A DNA stretch of 64,000 nt from Betaproteobacteria bacterium HGW-Betaproteobacteria-11 (GCA_002842395.1 PHCV01000010.1:20629-84628); one strand, 5' to 3'. Positions 9,132 to 18,731 are shown, counted from the stretch's first letter. Numbers and translations: made by a program. The notes: generated by a model not told the origin, from the letters alone.

Positions 9132-10925
9132 TCATTTTTCCCCCACCCGCAGGACGGCCAGAAAGGCTTCCTGCGGAATCTCGACGCGACCGACCTGCTT
9201 CATGCGTTTCTTCCCGGCTTTCTGCTTTTCCAGCAGTTTCTTCTTGCGCGTGATGTCACCGCCATAACACTTGGCCAGCACATCCTTGCGCATGGCCTTG
9301 ACGTTCTCGCGCGAGACGATGGTCGAGCCAATCGCCGCCTGGATCGCCACGTCATACAACTGGCGCGGAATCAGTTCGCGCATCTTGGCCGCCACTTCAC
9401 GCCCGCGGTAGGCCGCATTGGCCCGATGCACGATCATCGACAAGGCATCGACTTTCTCGCCATTGATCAGAATGTCGAGCTTGACCACGTCGGCGGCACG
9501 GTATTCCTTGAAGTCGTAATCGAGCGAGGCGTAGCCGCGGGAGACCGATTTCAGCTTGTCGAAGAAATCCATCACCACCTCGGCCATCGGCATCTCATAG
9601 GTCAGTTGCGCCTGCCGCCCGTGATAGGCCAGATTGACCTGCCGGCCGCGTTTTTGCTCGCACAAGGTGATCACCGCACCGAGATAATCCTGTGGCACGA
9701 AAATCACCGTGGTGATGATCGGCTCGCGTATTTCCTCGATCTTCTGCACTTCCGGCAGCTTCGATGGATTTTCCACCAGGATTTCGGTGCCATCACGCAG
9801 GCGGACCTGGTACACGACGGTCGGGGCCGTCGTAATCAGGTTCTGATCGAACTCGCGCTCCAGCCGCTCCTGCACGATCTCCATGTGCAACAGGCCGAGA
9901 AAGCCGCAGCGAAAGCCGAAGCCGAGTGCCTGCGAAACCTCCGGCTCGTAATGCAGGGAAGCATCGTTCAAGCGCAGCTTTTCCAGCGAATCACGCAGGG
10001 CATCGTACTGGTTCGCCTCCACCGGATACAGTCCGGCAAACACTTGCGGCTTGATCTCCTTGAAGCCGGGCAGCGGCTCGGCCGCCCGTCGCTCGGCCAG
10101 CGTCACGGTATCGCCGACTTTTGCCGCATGCAGTTCCTTGATGCCGGAAATGATGAAGCCCACTTCACCCGCCCGCAATTCGCTCCGCGGCAAGGATTTT
10201 GGCGTAAATACCCCCACCTGCTCACACAAGTGCGTACTGCCGGTCGACATCAGCAAGATTTTTTCTTTTGCGCGCAGCACGCCATCGACCACGCGCACCA
10301 GCATGACGACACCGACATAATTATCAAACCAGGAATCGATGATCAAGGCCTTGAACGACGCTGCGGGATCACCCTTGGGCGGGGGGATGCGGGCGATCAC
10401 GGCTTCCAGCACGTCATCCACGCCGAGCCCGGTCTTGGCCGAGCACAGTATGGCCTCGGTGGCATCGATGCCGATCACGTCCTCGATTTCCTGACGCGCA
10501 TTGTCGGGATCCGCCTGTGGCAGGTCGATCTTGTTCAGCACCGGCACCACATCGACGCCGAGTTCGATGGCGGTATAGCAGTTGGCGACGGTCTGCGCCT
10601 CGACGCCCTGTGAGGCATCAACCACCAGCAACGCCCCCTCGCAAGCCGAAAGCGAACGACTGACCTCGTAGGAGAAATCGACGTGCCCCGGCGTGTCGAT
10701 CAGATTGAGGTTGTAGGTCTGACCGTCTTTGGCCTTGTACTGCAACGCCGCGGTCTGCGCCTTGATGGTGATGCCTCGTTCACGCTCGATGTCCATCGAG
10801 TCGAGCACCTGCGCCTCCATCTCTCGCTCCGACAGACCGCCGCAACGCTGGATCAGCCGATCGGCAAGCGTCGACTTGCCATGATCGATATGGGCAATGA
10901 TGGAAAAGTTGCGTATATGGTTCAT
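9132..10925 (-). CDS. lepA: Translation factor LepA (EF4)
   Basis: A ribosome-associated GTPase linked to 30S biogenesis and back-translocation. The protein is 597 aa from the ATG giving [19 protein letters not shown], which carries G1. [16 protein letters not shown] (G3) and NKIDLP (G4) follow, with the LepA-specific C-terminal domain ending near [20 protein letters not shown]. The frame runs 17 codons further upstream, but that part crosses a terminator hairpin and is not conserved. No clear ribosome-binding site precedes the chosen ATG. The terminator lies 10-45 nt upstream of the start codon. Confidence 0.97.
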   Translation of the reverse strand: MNHIRNFSIIAHIDHGKSTLADRLIQRCGGLSEREMEAQVLDSMDIERERGITIKAQTAALQYKAKDGQTYNLNLIDTPGHVDFSYEVSRSLSACEGALLVVDASQGVEAQTVANCYTAIELGVDVVPVLNKIDLPQADPDNARQEIEDVIGIDATEAILCSAKTGLGVDDVLEAVIARIPPPKGDPAASFKALIIDSWFDNYVGVVMLVRVVDGVLRAKEKILLMSTGSTHLCEQVGVFTPKSLPRSELRAGEVGFIISGIKELHAAKVGDTVTLAERRAAEPLPGFKEIKPQVFAGLYPVEANQYDALRDSLEKLRLNDASLHYEPEVSQALGFGFRCGFLGLLHMEIVQERLEREFDQNLITTAPTVVYQVRLRDGTEILVENPSKLPEVQKIEEIREPIITTVIFVPQDYLGAVITLCEQKRGRQVNLAYHGRQAQLTYEMPMAEVVMDFFDKLKSVSRGYASLDYDFKEYRAADVVKLDILINGEKVDALSMIVHRANAAYRGREVAAKMRELIPRQLYDVAIQAAIGSTIVSRENVKAMRKDVLAKCYGGDITRKKKLLEKQKAGKKRMKQVGRVEIPQEAFLAVLRVGEK

Positions 10926-10934
10926 CCGGGGGCA

Positions 10935-10970
10935 ACAAAAAAGGCGCTCATGTGATCGGCAGAGCACCTT
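10935..10970 (-). terminator. Intrinsic terminator just upstream of lepA
   Basis: On the minus strand AAGGTGCTC pairs with GAGCGCCTT (9 bp, one G-U) across a 12-nt loop, followed by TTTTTT. It lies between the glutaredoxin-like gene and lepA and ends about 10 nt before the lepA ATG. It probably separates the rpoE-mucD unit from the lepA-lepB-rnc unit, or attenuates read-through. Confidence 0.75.
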
Positions 10971-10996
10971 GGGCATTGAATCGCGAAGCCGGGATT

Positions 10997-11263
10997 TTAA
11001 CGGAAAGCACTCAAATACTCACGCACTTTCACCGCATCGAGGAAGTAGTGGCAGAGCTCGTTGCCGCAGGCATCGGCGAGTACCGGCACCAGCTCGTCAT
11101 AGCGCTGTTCCAGCAGCGGATCGGTATCGACATCGAGCACCTCGATCTCGAAGGCCACCTGACCGGGCTCGTCGCGCAGGGCTTCCAGCGCGACGAGCAT
11201 GTCGTGGCAAAGATGGCACCAGGCGCGGCTGAACAGTCGCAGACGTGGTCTGGTCGATGGCAC
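10997..11263 (-). CDS. Glutaredoxin-like (DUF836) protein
   Basis: A small thioredoxin-fold protein of 88 aa if read from GTG at 11263 ([20 protein letters not shown]). The CHLC pair is a CxxC redox motif at the start of the first helix. [20 protein letters not shown] matches the family's central strand and helix. Longer starts would overlap mucD. The protein is likely cytoplasmic; its partner is unknown. It follows mucD by 13 nt and is the last gene before a terminator. Confidence 0.75.
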   Translation of the reverse strand: MPSTRPRLRLFSRAWCHLCHDMLVALEALRDEPGQVAFEIEVLDVDTDPLLEQRYDELVPVLADACGNELCHYFLDAVKVREYLSAFR

Positions 11264-11276
11264 GACGGACGACAGG

Positions 11277-12704
11277 TTATTTATCAGCCAACCCCTTGAT
11301 GACGACAAAGGTCTGCACCGCGCCGCGGCGAACCAGCAGTGTGAGGGTTGCCGTCTTGTCGAACCCGGCCAGCAGGTCGTTGAACTGGGCAACCGATGTG
11401 ACCTCGGTTTGCTCGCCCTTGTGGGTCAGCGACAGGATGATGTCCCCCCGGCGCAGATCGGTACGCGTGCCGCCATTGACGACCTGATTGACGATCAGTC
11501 CATGGTTTATTCCCAAGGCTTGTTTCTGTTCGGACGTCGGCATCGACAGGATCAGGCCCAGCCGATTGGCTCTTGCCGAATTTTCCGTCTTGCCGCCATT
11601 CTGTCGCGAAGGTGCGGCGTCATCCGAGATTTCACCCACGGTCACGGTCAGATCGCGCGTCCCGCCCTTGCGCCAGATCTGGATGCCGACCTTGCTGCCG
11701 GGCTTGGTCGAGCCCACCAAACGCGGTAAATCGCCCGATTCGCCGACTGGCTTGCCAGCGAATGACAAGATGATGTCGCCAGCCTCGATTCCGGCCTTCT
11801 CGGCTGGAGCGCCCTTCTCCACCGAGGCCACCAGCGCGCCTCTCGGTTTGCCCAGCCCGAAGGCCTCGGCCAGATCCCTGCTGACTTCCTGAATGGCGAT
11901 GCCCAGCCGGCCGCGGTTGACCTTTCCATTCAAGCGAAGCTGGCCTTGCACGTCCATCGCCAGATCGATCGGAATCGAAAATGCCAGTCCCATGTACCCA
12001 CCGGAACGTGAATAAATCTGGGAATTGATGCCGACCACCTCGCCCTGCATGTTGAACAGCGGGCCGCCCGAATTGCCAGGATTGATGGCGACATCGGTCT
12101 GGATGAAAGGCACATAATTTTCCTCTTGCAGCGTGCGTCCCTTGGCGCTGACGATGCCCGCGGTTACCGTATTTTCGAAACCGAACGGCGAACCGATCGC
12201 CACCACCCATTCGCCGACCTTGAGTCTGGACGGATCGCCGAGCCTGACTGCCGGCAGATTGCTGGCGGCGATCTTGATCAGCGCCACATCCGTGCGTTTG
12301 TCGGCGCCGATGACCTTGGCCTTGAATTCGCGTTTGTCGGTCAGTTTGACGACCACCTCGTCGGCATCGCTGACGACATGGGCATTGGTCAGGATATAGC
12401 CATCGCCGCTGACGATGAATCCGGAACCAAGTGATTGGGTTTTGTATTCCTGGGGCATTCCGGGCCGCCCTGGAATCTGGCCGTGGAAGAAGCGGCGAAA
12501 GAATTCCTGCGCCGGATCATCTTCGTCGAAGGGAAAGGGCAGTGCGGCCTGCCCGCCGCGAATGGTCTGGGTGGTGCTGATATTGACCACCGCAGGGCCC
12601 TGTTTTTCGACCAATTCAGTGAAGTCAGGCAACTCACGGGACTGAGCGGCGACCGAAAACAGGACGAGAAAAGCGGCAGGCAACGAAATGAAAATTCTGT
12701 TCAT
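11277..12704 (-). CDS. mucD: Periplasmic serine protease MucD (DegP/HtrA family)
   Basis: A periplasmic quality-control protease that degrades misfolded envelope proteins and restrains sigma-E signalling. The protein has 475 residues. A signal peptide (MNRIFISLPAAFLVLFSVAA) precedes a trypsin-like domain with the triad His in NAHVVSDAD, Asp in KRTDVALIKI and Ser in GNSGGPLF, then two PDZ domains. The second PDZ domain ends near FVVIKGLADK. Its ATG overlaps the rseC stop (ATGA), completing the rpoE-rseA-rseB-rseC-mucD operon. Confidence 0.95.
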   Translation of the reverse strand: MNRIFISLPAAFLVLFSVAAQSRELPDFTELVEKQGPAVVNISTTQTIRGGQAALPFPFDEDDPAQEFFRRFFHGQIPGRPGMPQEYKTQSLGSGFIVSGDGYILTNAHVVSDADEVVVKLTDKREFKAKVIGADKRTDVALIKIAASNLPAVRLGDPSRLKVGEWVVAIGSPFGFENTVTAGIVSAKGRTLQEENYVPFIQTDVAINPGNSGGPLFNMQGEVVGINSQIYSRSGGYMGLAFSIPIDLAMDVQGQLRLNGKVNRGRLGIAIQEVSRDLAEAFGLGKPRGALVASVEKGAPAEKAGIEAGDIILSFAGKPVGESGDLPRLVGSTKPGSKVGIQIWRKGGTRDLTVTVGEISDDAAPSRQNGGKTENSARANRLGLILSMPTSEQKQALGINHGLIVNQVVNGGTRTDLRRGDIILSLTHKGEQTEVTSVAQFNDLLAGFDKTATLTLLVRRGAVQTFVVIKGLADK

Positions 12705-13150
12705 GATCTTTCCTGGACAAAACGAACTTCCTTCTGTTTCGGGTGCAAGGAAATCAAGGCATGTGCATGGCGCGCACGTAATTCGCGCTGGCGTAGCAGG
12801 GCGAAACCGACGGCAAGGGCGAGCAGTGTGCCGACTGCCGCGCCACCACCCCCAGCCGCCATCTGGCCGAGTGTGGCGCCGCCCAGAAGCAGCAGGACAG
12901 GGAGCAGATAGGCGCCCCAGGAAGCCTGCCACAGCACCCCGTCGGCGACCTGCAGACTGACCCGATCTCCTACCCGGACCGCGCAGGCGGCGTCCACCTG
13001 ATAGCGACGCGGCTTTGCCATCCGGCCCAGCATCCCCGTATGACATTCGTCGGGGCTTTTGCAACTACCGCAGGCTGATGCCCGTGGAGGCACTTCGACC
13101 CAGATCCGTTCGCCTTCCACGGCAACGACAATGGCGTCGCATTGGCTCAT
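12701..13150 (-). CDS. rseC: RseC/MucC family regulator
   Basis: An inner-membrane protein that modulates sigma-E activity; relatives also act in SoxR reduction. The protein has 149 residues. The N-terminal cysteine cluster CGSCKSPDECHTGML is typical of the family and may hold a metal or Fe-S site. Two membrane segments follow (about residues 75-92 and 97-112). It overlaps rseB upstream and mucD downstream by 4 nt each. Confidence 0.9.
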   Translation of the reverse strand: MSQCDAIVVAVEGERIWVEVPPRASACGSCKSPDECHTGMLGRMAKPRRYQVDAACAVRVGDRVSLQVADGVLWQASWGAYLLPVLLLLGGATLGQMAAGGGGAAVGTLLALAVGFALLRQRELRARHAHALISLHPKQKEVRFVQERS

Positions 13151-14127
13151 TTATGCCTCGGTTCAATGCCATCGCCAAGGCGCCTGACCGTGATCGCCGG
13201 CACTTCGCCCATGACGATCACCCGATAACCCTCGGTATTACGACGGTATACACTGAGCGCACCAAGGCGAGTGGCGCCCTCGTCCTTCGCCATGCCATCC
13301 TTGGCGATGGCAGGCTCGATGAAGACCGAAATGGAAGCCAGGCCGTCGGAAAAGAGGATGTGCAGGCTTTCTGCCTGACCCGCCGCCCATTGCCGCTTCA
13401 TCACCGAAACCTGGTGGAAACCGGGAACAAGGGTACGAAAACTCCAGCCGAGTTCATTTCCGCCCATCGCCACGGCACGGACCTGCTGCATGGACATTTT
13501 CGGCGTCCCGGCAAAGCGGGGACGAAACGCATCGCGGTCGAGTGTCCCGCCGACCTGCACCTGGGTAAAGGCAAACGACTCGAGCGCTTCACCCTGCTCC
13601 CCGATGATGCTGGCTTTCAGCAGCAAGCCGCTTCCGGCATCCATCCAGAATTCATGGCCATAGCGAAAGTTGTCACGCGGTTCCAGGCGGACGATCCGAC
13701 TCGTCATGCCGGCAATCCGGCCGTTGCCACCCGTGCGGATCAGGTAATGATCCTGCAGGTTGCCCAGGCCCGCCGGCAGCAAGGCAGGAAAACGGCGCTG
13801 GGCGATGCGATTCTCGACGATCACCCGATTGTCTTCGGGGAAAAAACACTTGACCTCGTTGCCATCCCGGATCACCTCGCGCGGACTGCCATCGAGCACC
13901 TCGATGCGTTCCTGTTCGCGCCCATCCAGCAGCGCATGGGCGATGCTGGATGTCTCCATGTGGTTGCTGCCGCGATAAACGAAGGTGCCGCTGTAGGTCA
14001 GTTGCCGCGAAGCCTGGGACATGCGCTGCAACAACCCGAGACCGGAAAGTCCATCCTCTGCCTGGGAAAAAGTCGGCGCCAGCAGGACGCCGAAAAACAC
14101 AACCCATGAGACAGCAACCACCATCAC
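13147..14127 (-). CDS. rseB: Sigma-E regulatory protein RseB/MucB
   Basis: A periplasmic protein that binds RseA and shields it from the initiating protease; it senses mislocalised lipoproteins or LPS. The protein has 326 residues, with a signal peptide, an N-terminal lipid-binding-like domain (TYSGTFVYRGSNHMETSSI) and a C-terminal domain. The end of the signal peptide (GVLLAPTFSQA) is encoded by a dispersed-repeat copy. Start and stop overlap rseA and rseC as ATGA. Confidence 0.93.
   Translation of the reverse strand: MMVVAVSWVVFFGVLLAPTFSQAEDGLSGLGLLQRMSQASRQLTYSGTFVYRGSNHMETSSIAHALLDGREQERIEVLDGSPREVIRDGNEVKCFFPEDNRVIVENRIAQRRFPALLPAGLGNLQDHYLIRTGGNGRIAGMTSRIVRLEPRDNFRYGHEFWMDAGSGLLLKASIIGEQGEALESFAFTQVQVGGTLDRDAFRPRFAGTPKMSMQQVRAVAMGGNELGWSFRTLVPGFHQVSVMKRQWAAGQAESLHILFSDGLASISVFIEPAIAKDGMAKDEGATRLGALSVYRRNTEGYRVIVMGEVPAITVRRLGDGIEPRHK
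14066..14092 (-). repeat. 26-bp dispersed repeat, copy 4 (inside rseB signal peptide)
   Basis: A diverged copy (GCGCCGACTTTTTC core) read on the rseB strand as GVLLAPTFS. The core reads sense with the gene, unlike most intragenic copies. Confidence 0.6.
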
Positions 14128-14645
14128 CGCCCCTCGCGTGCCATTGATACGGTGCGGACGTGGTTGGCGCCACCGTTCATGGCGCCAACCGGCGCATAAA
14201 CCTGGTGCGCCACCAGATATTCCTGCATGCGCTGGCGTGAGACCGGATCACTGGCCAGAGCAACCTCCCTGGGCCGAAGCTGGTCGCTGGAAGCCGGACC
14301 GGCCGCCAGCGCAGGAAGCTGGTGATCGGCGGTCGGCGCCAGGGCCAGCCAGGCCACCAGCGTCACGCCAGCGGCAGAAGCGGCCAACGCCAGCGCCGGT
14401 CGTTGCCAGCCGCTCTCCCGCCGGAGCGCAAGCCGCACCACCACCGGTTCCTGTTCGATCGCCGCCATCACGCGGGCCGACAGTTCCAGATCCAGTTCGG
14501 TTTCGTCGCGCAGCGCATCGCCGATCAGTTGATACGCGGCGATCTCGGCATGCAGCGACGCGGCAGCATGCAAGGTACGCAGGGTTTCCAGCATTTCATG
14601 CCGGTCGAGTTCGCCATCCATCAGGGCTGAAAGTCGTGTTTTCAT
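14124..14645 (-). CDS. rseA: Anti-sigma-E factor RseA/MucA
   Basis: An inner-membrane anti-sigma factor that holds RpoE until it is cleaved by stress-activated proteolysis. Starting at MKTRLSALMDGELDRHEM, the protein has 173 residues. The N-terminal anti-sigma domain includes LHAEIAAYQLIGDALRDE. One membrane segment (PALALAASAAGVTLVAWLAL) precedes the periplasmic tail that RseB binds. The frame is open upstream over the rpoE end, but the internal ATG matches family starts. It is 5 nt after rpoE. Confidence 0.93.
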   Translation of the reverse strand: MKTRLSALMDGELDRHEMLETLRTLHAAASLHAEIAAYQLIGDALRDETELDLELSARVMAAIEQEPVVVRLALRRESGWQRPALALAASAAGVTLVAWLALAPTADHQLPALAAGPASSDQLRPREVALASDPVSRQRMQEYLVAHQVYAPVGAMNGGANHVRTVSMAREGR

Positions 14646-14650
14646 GGCAG

Positions 14651-15250
14651 TCACCACCGTTTGTCGGAAGCCGTGTCGAGTAGCGGCTTCAATTTCGCCG
14701 CAATGGCATCGCGCGCGCGAAATATTCGCGAACGTACGGTGCCGATCGGGCAATCCATCACTTGAGCAATTTCCTCGTACGACATTCCTTCGATCTCGCG
14801 CAGGGTGATCGCCGTCCGTAATTCCTCGGGGAGCCGTTCGACAGCGGCGTTAACCGTCTCGCCAATCTCCTTGGTCATCAACAACCGCTCCGGCGTTTCA
14901 CTGGTCTGTGTCGACTCCACATCATCCTGACCAGGTGCTTCTTCATCATCCATCGAGCGCGTAAGCTGTGCCCGCCGGCCATGCGTCACCAACCAGTTTT
15001 TCGCCGTGTTCACGCCGATGCGATACAGCCAGGTATAAAACGCACTATCGTTGCGAAAGCCTGGCAGCGCACGGTATGCACGGATAAAACTGTCCTGCAC
15101 GATATCTTCCACCTCCACCGGATCGCGCACCATGCGCGAGATCAACCGCGCGAGTCGACGCTGATATTTGGTCACCAGCAGGCCAAACGCCTGCTTGTCA
15201 CCGGCCTGCGCCTGCTCGACCAGAATCTGGTCCGCTTCCCGATCGCCCAT
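14651..15250 (-). CDS. rpoE: RNA polymerase sigma factor RpoE (AlgU)
   Basis: An ECF sigma factor for envelope stress. From MGDREADQILVEQAQ it has 199 residues. Region 2 contains VEDIVQDSFIRAYRAL and FYTWLYRIGVNTAKN, and region 4 contains LREIEGMSYEEIAQVMDCPIG followed by TVRSRIFRARDAI. The internal ATG was chosen over longer frames by family alignment. A sigma-E-like promoter about 110 nt upstream suggests autoregulation. All four downstream genes are its classical regulators or targets. Confidence 0.97.
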   Translation of the reverse strand: MGDREADQILVEQAQAGDKQAFGLLVTKYQRRLARLISRMVRDPVEVEDIVQDSFIRAYRALPGFRNDSAFYTWLYRIGVNTAKNWLVTHGRRAQLTRSMDDEEAPGQDDVESTQTSETPERLLMTKEIGETVNAAVERLPEELRTAITLREIEGMSYEEIAQVMDCPIGTVRSRIFRARDAIAAKLKPLLDTASDKRW

Positions 15251-15356
15251 GAGCTTTGCTGTATGTCCCTGCCTGTCAGGTTGTGGCTCGATTTCCGGCC
15301 GCAGGCAAGTATAACAAGCTACCTGACTCACATTTTGCGCTACCAGACTCCAGCGG

Positions 15357-15384
15357 ACAGACTGCTCCCCTGGCCAATAGTTCC
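15357..15384 (-). promoter_or_regulatory. Sigma-E-type promoter of rpoE
   Basis: On the minus strand GGAACT and TCTG are separated by 17 nt, matching the sigma-E consensus. It faces rpoE in the divergent gap with nadB. This is a sequence match only. Confidence 0.65.
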
Positions 15385-15427
15385 CGGCAGCCAACCGGGG
15401 TTCATCACGATGATATAGTCCGCCTCC

Positions 15428-17023
15428 ATGACCGAAAACAACCTCCTCCGCCACTTCGATGTGCTCATCATCGGCAGTGGCCTCGCCGGCCAATCCCTGG
15501 CCCTGCGTCTGGCCGACAAGCATCGGGTCGCGCTGGTGACCAAAAAGACTCTCGAAGATTCCGCCTCGGCTTGGGCCCAAGGCGGGATTGCCGCTGTGCT
15601 CGATCCGGCCGATTCGGTCGAGGCGCATCTTGCCGATACCTTTACCGCCGGCGCCGGCTTATGCGATCCGCTCGCCACCCGTTTCGTCATCGAGCGCAGC
15701 CGCAGCGCCATCGAATGGCTAATTGAGCGTGGCGTCCCGTTCACCCAGGACGATTCGCCCTTCGGCTTTCATCTCACCCGCGAAGGCGGCCACAGCCAGC
15801 GCCGCATCATCCACGCCACCGATGCCACCGGCAGCGCCGTGCAGCAAACCCTGACCGAACAGATTCGGCACCATCCGCGGATCAGCGTGTTCGAGCGTCA
15901 CATCGCCGTCGACCTGATCACCGCCGGCAAACTCGGCCTGACCCCCGACCGCTGCCTGGGCGCCTATATCCTCGATATCGACCGCGATGAGGTGCTGACC
16001 TTCGGCGCCAGCCATACCGTACTGGCCACCGGCGGCGCCGGCAAGGTCTATCTCTACACCACCAACCCGGACACCGCGACCGGCGACGGCATCGCCATGG
16101 CCTGGCGTGTCGGCTGCCGGGTGGCCAACATGGAATTCATCCAGTTCCACCCGACCTGCCTCTTTCACCCCCACGCCAAGTCCTTCCTGATTTCCGAAGC
16201 CCTGCGCGGCGAAGGCGGCATCCTTCGCCTGCCCGACGGCACGCGTTTCATGCCCGCGCACGATGCGCGCGCCGAACTCGCGCCACGCGACATCGTCGCG
16301 CGTGCCATCGACTTCGAAATGAAGCGCCACGGCCTCGACTGCGTCTTCCTCGATATGACACACAAGCCGGCCGCGTTTCTGATCGAGCACTTCCCGACCA
16401 TTCACGCCCGCTGCCTCGACCTCGGCATCGACATCACCCGGCAGCCGATTCCCGTGGTGCCGGCGGCGCATTACGCCTGCGGCGGCGTGGTCACCGATCT
16501 CGCCGCGCGGACCGATCTGCCTGGCCTCTATGCCGCCGGCGAAACCACCTTTACCGGTTTACATGGCGCCAACCGGCTGGCCTCGAACTCGCTGCTCGAG
16601 TGCGCGGTATTCGCCGCCGCCGCCGCCGAAGATATTCAGGCGACGTCGCACGCACCCTTGCCGCCTCTGCCGCACTGGGATGAAAGCCGGGTGACGGACG
16701 CCGACGAGGAAATCGTCATCGCCCACAACTGGGAAGAACTGCGCCGCTTCATGTGGGACTACGTCGGCATCGTGCGCACCAACAAGCGACTGGAGCGCGC
16801 CGAGCACCGACTCGATCTGCTGAAAAAGGAAATCGGCGAGTATTACGCAAATTTCCGTATCAGCAACGATCTGATCGAATTACGCAACCTGGTGCAAACC
16901 GCCGACCTGATCGTCAAGAGCGCCCAGCGCCGGCACGAGAGCCGTGGTTTGCATTTCAGCCGAGATTATCCGGAGACCCTGCCTCGCGCGCTGGAGACCG
17001 TGCTGCATCCATTTCAGGACTAG
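15428..17023 (+). CDS. nadB: L-aspartate oxidase
   Basis: A flavoenzyme that oxidises L-aspartate to iminoaspartate, the first step of NAD synthesis. The protein has 531 residues. The FAD motif is [20 protein letters not shown], the active-site region includes [11 protein letters not shown] and [10 protein letters not shown], and the FAD-binding C-terminal motif reads [21 protein letters not shown] helical tail follows. It diverges from rpoE with a 177-nt gap, the E. coli arrangement. Its last 68 nt overlap ygfX on the other strand. Confidence 0.97.
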   Translation: MTENNLLRHFDVLIIGSGLAGQSLALRLADKHRVALVTKKTLEDSASAWAQGGIAAVLDPADSVEAHLADTFTAGAGLCDPLATRFVIERSRSAIEWLIERGVPFTQDDSPFGFHLTREGGHSQRRIIHATDATGSAVQQTLTEQIRHHPRISVFERHIAVDLITAGKLGLTPDRCLGAYILDIDRDEVLTFGASHTVLATGGAGKVYLYTTNPDTATGDGIAMAWRVGCRVANMEFIQFHPTCLFHPHAKSFLISEALRGEGGILRLPDGTRFMPAHDARAELAPRDIVARAIDFEMKRHGLDCVFLDMTHKPAAFLIEHFPTIHARCLDLGIDITRQPIPVVPAAHYACGGVVTDLAARTDLPGLYAAGETTFTGLHGANRLASNSLLECAVFAAAAAEDIQATSHAPLPPLPHWDESRVTDADEEIVIAHNWEELRRFMWDYVGIVRTNKRLERAEHRLDLLKKEIGEYYANFRISNDLIELRNLVQTADLIVKSAQRRHESRGLHFSRDYPETLPRALETVLHPFQD

Positions 17024-17462
17024 CTGTCCCGGTGGTTTTGGTAAATAGCTTGGCGGCTCGCCAGCGCAGCCAAAGCCGCAATTTCCGGAAATCGTCGCTA
17101 GCGCAGCTATCGCCGAGGAGAACCAGCGATCTCGTGCGCCCTTGCTGGCGATAAAGCAGAACCACCAGGAATGGCAAAACAGTGGTGGAAGGATGCACCT
17201 GCCAGACAACCGGCGTCTCATCAGCGCCGAGTTTTTCGAGTCGGCCGTCAGCGTGAAGCCGCAATACTCCACGCCGTGCACACAGATGCTTGTGCACCCG
17301 CATCAGAGAGACTCCGATCACGCCCGCCAGCGAAGCAGCAATCCAGACCGGCATGGTGGCCACCAGCACCGCCGACGCCAGAAACAAATGCGCCGTCCAC
17401 TCGATCATGAGCAGGCGGCGCGAGGGTTTGAAAGCGATTCTGAGCGGAGCGGCGGATTTCAT
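16956..17462 (-). CDS. ygfX: YgfX-like membrane protein
   Basis: A 168-residue protein with an N-terminal pair of membrane segments ([20 protein letters not shown] and [15 protein letters not shown]) and a soluble C-terminal domain, matching the YgfX (CptA) family. In E. coli that family is linked to SdhE and cytoskeleton inhibition; the role here is unproven. It follows fabF by 15 nt. A repeat copy encodes KLGADETP in the middle. The last 22 codons overlap the 3' end of nadB antisense, and this tail may be a recent extension. Confidence 0.65.
   Translation of the reverse strand: MKSAAPLRIAFKPSRRLLMIEWTAHLFLASAVLVATMPVWIAASLAGVIGVSLMRVHKHLCARRGVLRLHADGRLEKLGADETPVVWQVHPSTTVLPFLVVLLYRQQGRTRSLVLLGDSCASDDFRKLRLWLRWRAAKLFTKTTGTASPEMDAARSPAREAGSPDNLG
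17211..17237 (+). repeat. 26-bp dispersed repeat, copy 5 (inside ygfX)
   Basis: CGGCGTCTCATC then AGCGCCGAGTTTTTC. The gene strand reads KLGADETP. Confidence 0.85.
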
Positions 17463-17477
17463 GCCGACTCCAGCGGA

Positions 17478-18713
17478 TCACATCCGGCGAAAGACCAGGG
17501 TGCCGTTGGTGCCGCCAAAGCCGAAATTGTTTTTCATCGCCACGTCGATTTTCATCGGCCGCGCGGTATTCGCACAGTAGTCCAGGTCACACTCCGGGTC
17601 CTGCTCGAAAATGTTGATCGTCGGCGGGCTGATTTGATGATGCACGGCAAGGACGGTGAACACCGATTCCAGTCCGCCGGCGCCGCCGAGCAGGTGGCCA
17701 GTCATCGACTTGGTCGAATTCACCACCAGTGTTTTTGCCGTATCGGCACCGAAGGCCAGCTTGATGGCCTCGGTTTCGTTCTTGTCGCCCAACGGCGTCG
17801 AAGTGCCGTGGGCATTCAAGTACTGCACCTGATCCAGATTCACCCCGGCATTGCGTAGCGCGTTGAGCATGCTGCGGCGAGGCCCATCGGTATCGGGTGC
17901 GGTCATGTGATAGGCATCGCCACTCATACCGAAGCCGGACAGCTCGGCATAGATCCTCGCCCCACGCCGTTTCGCATGCTCGTATTCTTCTAGCACCAGG
18001 ACCCCGGAGCCTTCACCGAGAATGAAGCCATCACGCTCCTTATCCCAGGGCCGGCTCGCCGTGGCGGGATCATCGTTGCGGGTCGACAAGGCCTTGGCCG
18101 AGGCGAAGCCACCGATCGCCAGCGGTGTCACCGTCGCTTCGGCGCCACCGCAGATCATCGCGTCGGCATCACCATATTCGATCAGCCGAGCGGACAAACC
18201 GATGGCATGCAGCCCCGTGGTACAGGCGGTGACCACGGACAGGTTCGGTCCCTTCGCGCCGAGCAGGATCGACAGGTTGCCGGAGATCATATTGATGATG
18301 GTGCTGGGGATGAAAAAAGGCGATATCTTGCGCGGGCCGCCGGTGAGAAAGTCGTTGTGGGTTTCCTCGATCATCGGCAGGCCGCCGATGCCGGAGCCGA
18401 TGTTCACGCCGATGCGTTCTGCATTTTCCGGCGTGACCTCGATGCCGGAATCACGCACCGCCTGAATCCCGGCCGCCATGCCATAGTGGATGAAGGCATC
18501 CATCCGCCGCGCTTCCTTGGCGGAGAGATAGGTGGTGACATCGAACCCCTTGACCTCGCCAGCAATGCGGACCGAAAGCGCGGAGGCATCGAAGCGGGTG
18601 ATCGGTCCCACGCCGCTGCGTCCGGCGAGCAGACTCTCCCAGGCCGAGGCCACATCGTTGCCAATCGGCGAGACGAGTCCCAGTCCGGTAACGACTACAC
18701 GGCGGCGTGACAC
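17478..18713 (-). CDS. fabF: Beta-ketoacyl-ACP synthase II
   Basis: FabF elongates acyl-ACP with malonyl-ACP in type II fatty-acid synthesis. The protein has 411 residues with the Cys-His-His triad: Cys164 in VTACTTGLHA, His in NAHGTSTPLGD and His in KSMTGHLLGGAG. It follows acpP by 18 nt as usual. It ends the fab operon together with ygfX. Confidence 0.97.
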   Translation of the reverse strand: MSRRRVVVTGLGLVSPIGNDVASAWESLLAGRSGVGPITRFDASALSVRIAGEVKGFDVTTYLSAKEARRMDAFIHYGMAAGIQAVRDSGIEVTPENAERIGVNIGSGIGGLPMIEETHNDFLTGGPRKISPFFIPSTIINMISGNLSILLGAKGPNLSVVTACTTGLHAIGLSARLIEYGDADAMICGGAEATVTPLAIGGFASAKALSTRNDDPATASRPWDKERDGFILGEGSGVLVLEEYEHAKRRGARIYAELSGFGMSGDAYHMTAPDTDGPRRSMLNALRNAGVNLDQVQYLNAHGTSTPLGDKNETEAIKLAFGADTAKTLVVNSTKSMTGHLLGGAGGLESVFTVLAVHHQISPPTINIFEQDPECDLDYCANTARPMKIDVAMKNNFGFGGTNGTLVFRRM

Positions 18714-18731
18714 GATGGATAAACTCCCGAA

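Noticed and set aside
8781..10613. A 610-codon plus-strand ORF antisense to lepA and lepB
   Set aside because: It mirrors the highly biased codons of lepA and lepB and shows no recognisable domain. The minus-strand genes are unambiguous.
10926..10976. Upstream start for lepA adding 17 residues
   Set aside because: The extension is encoded by the terminator hairpin, and LepA proteins normally begin at the internal MNHIRNF-type start.
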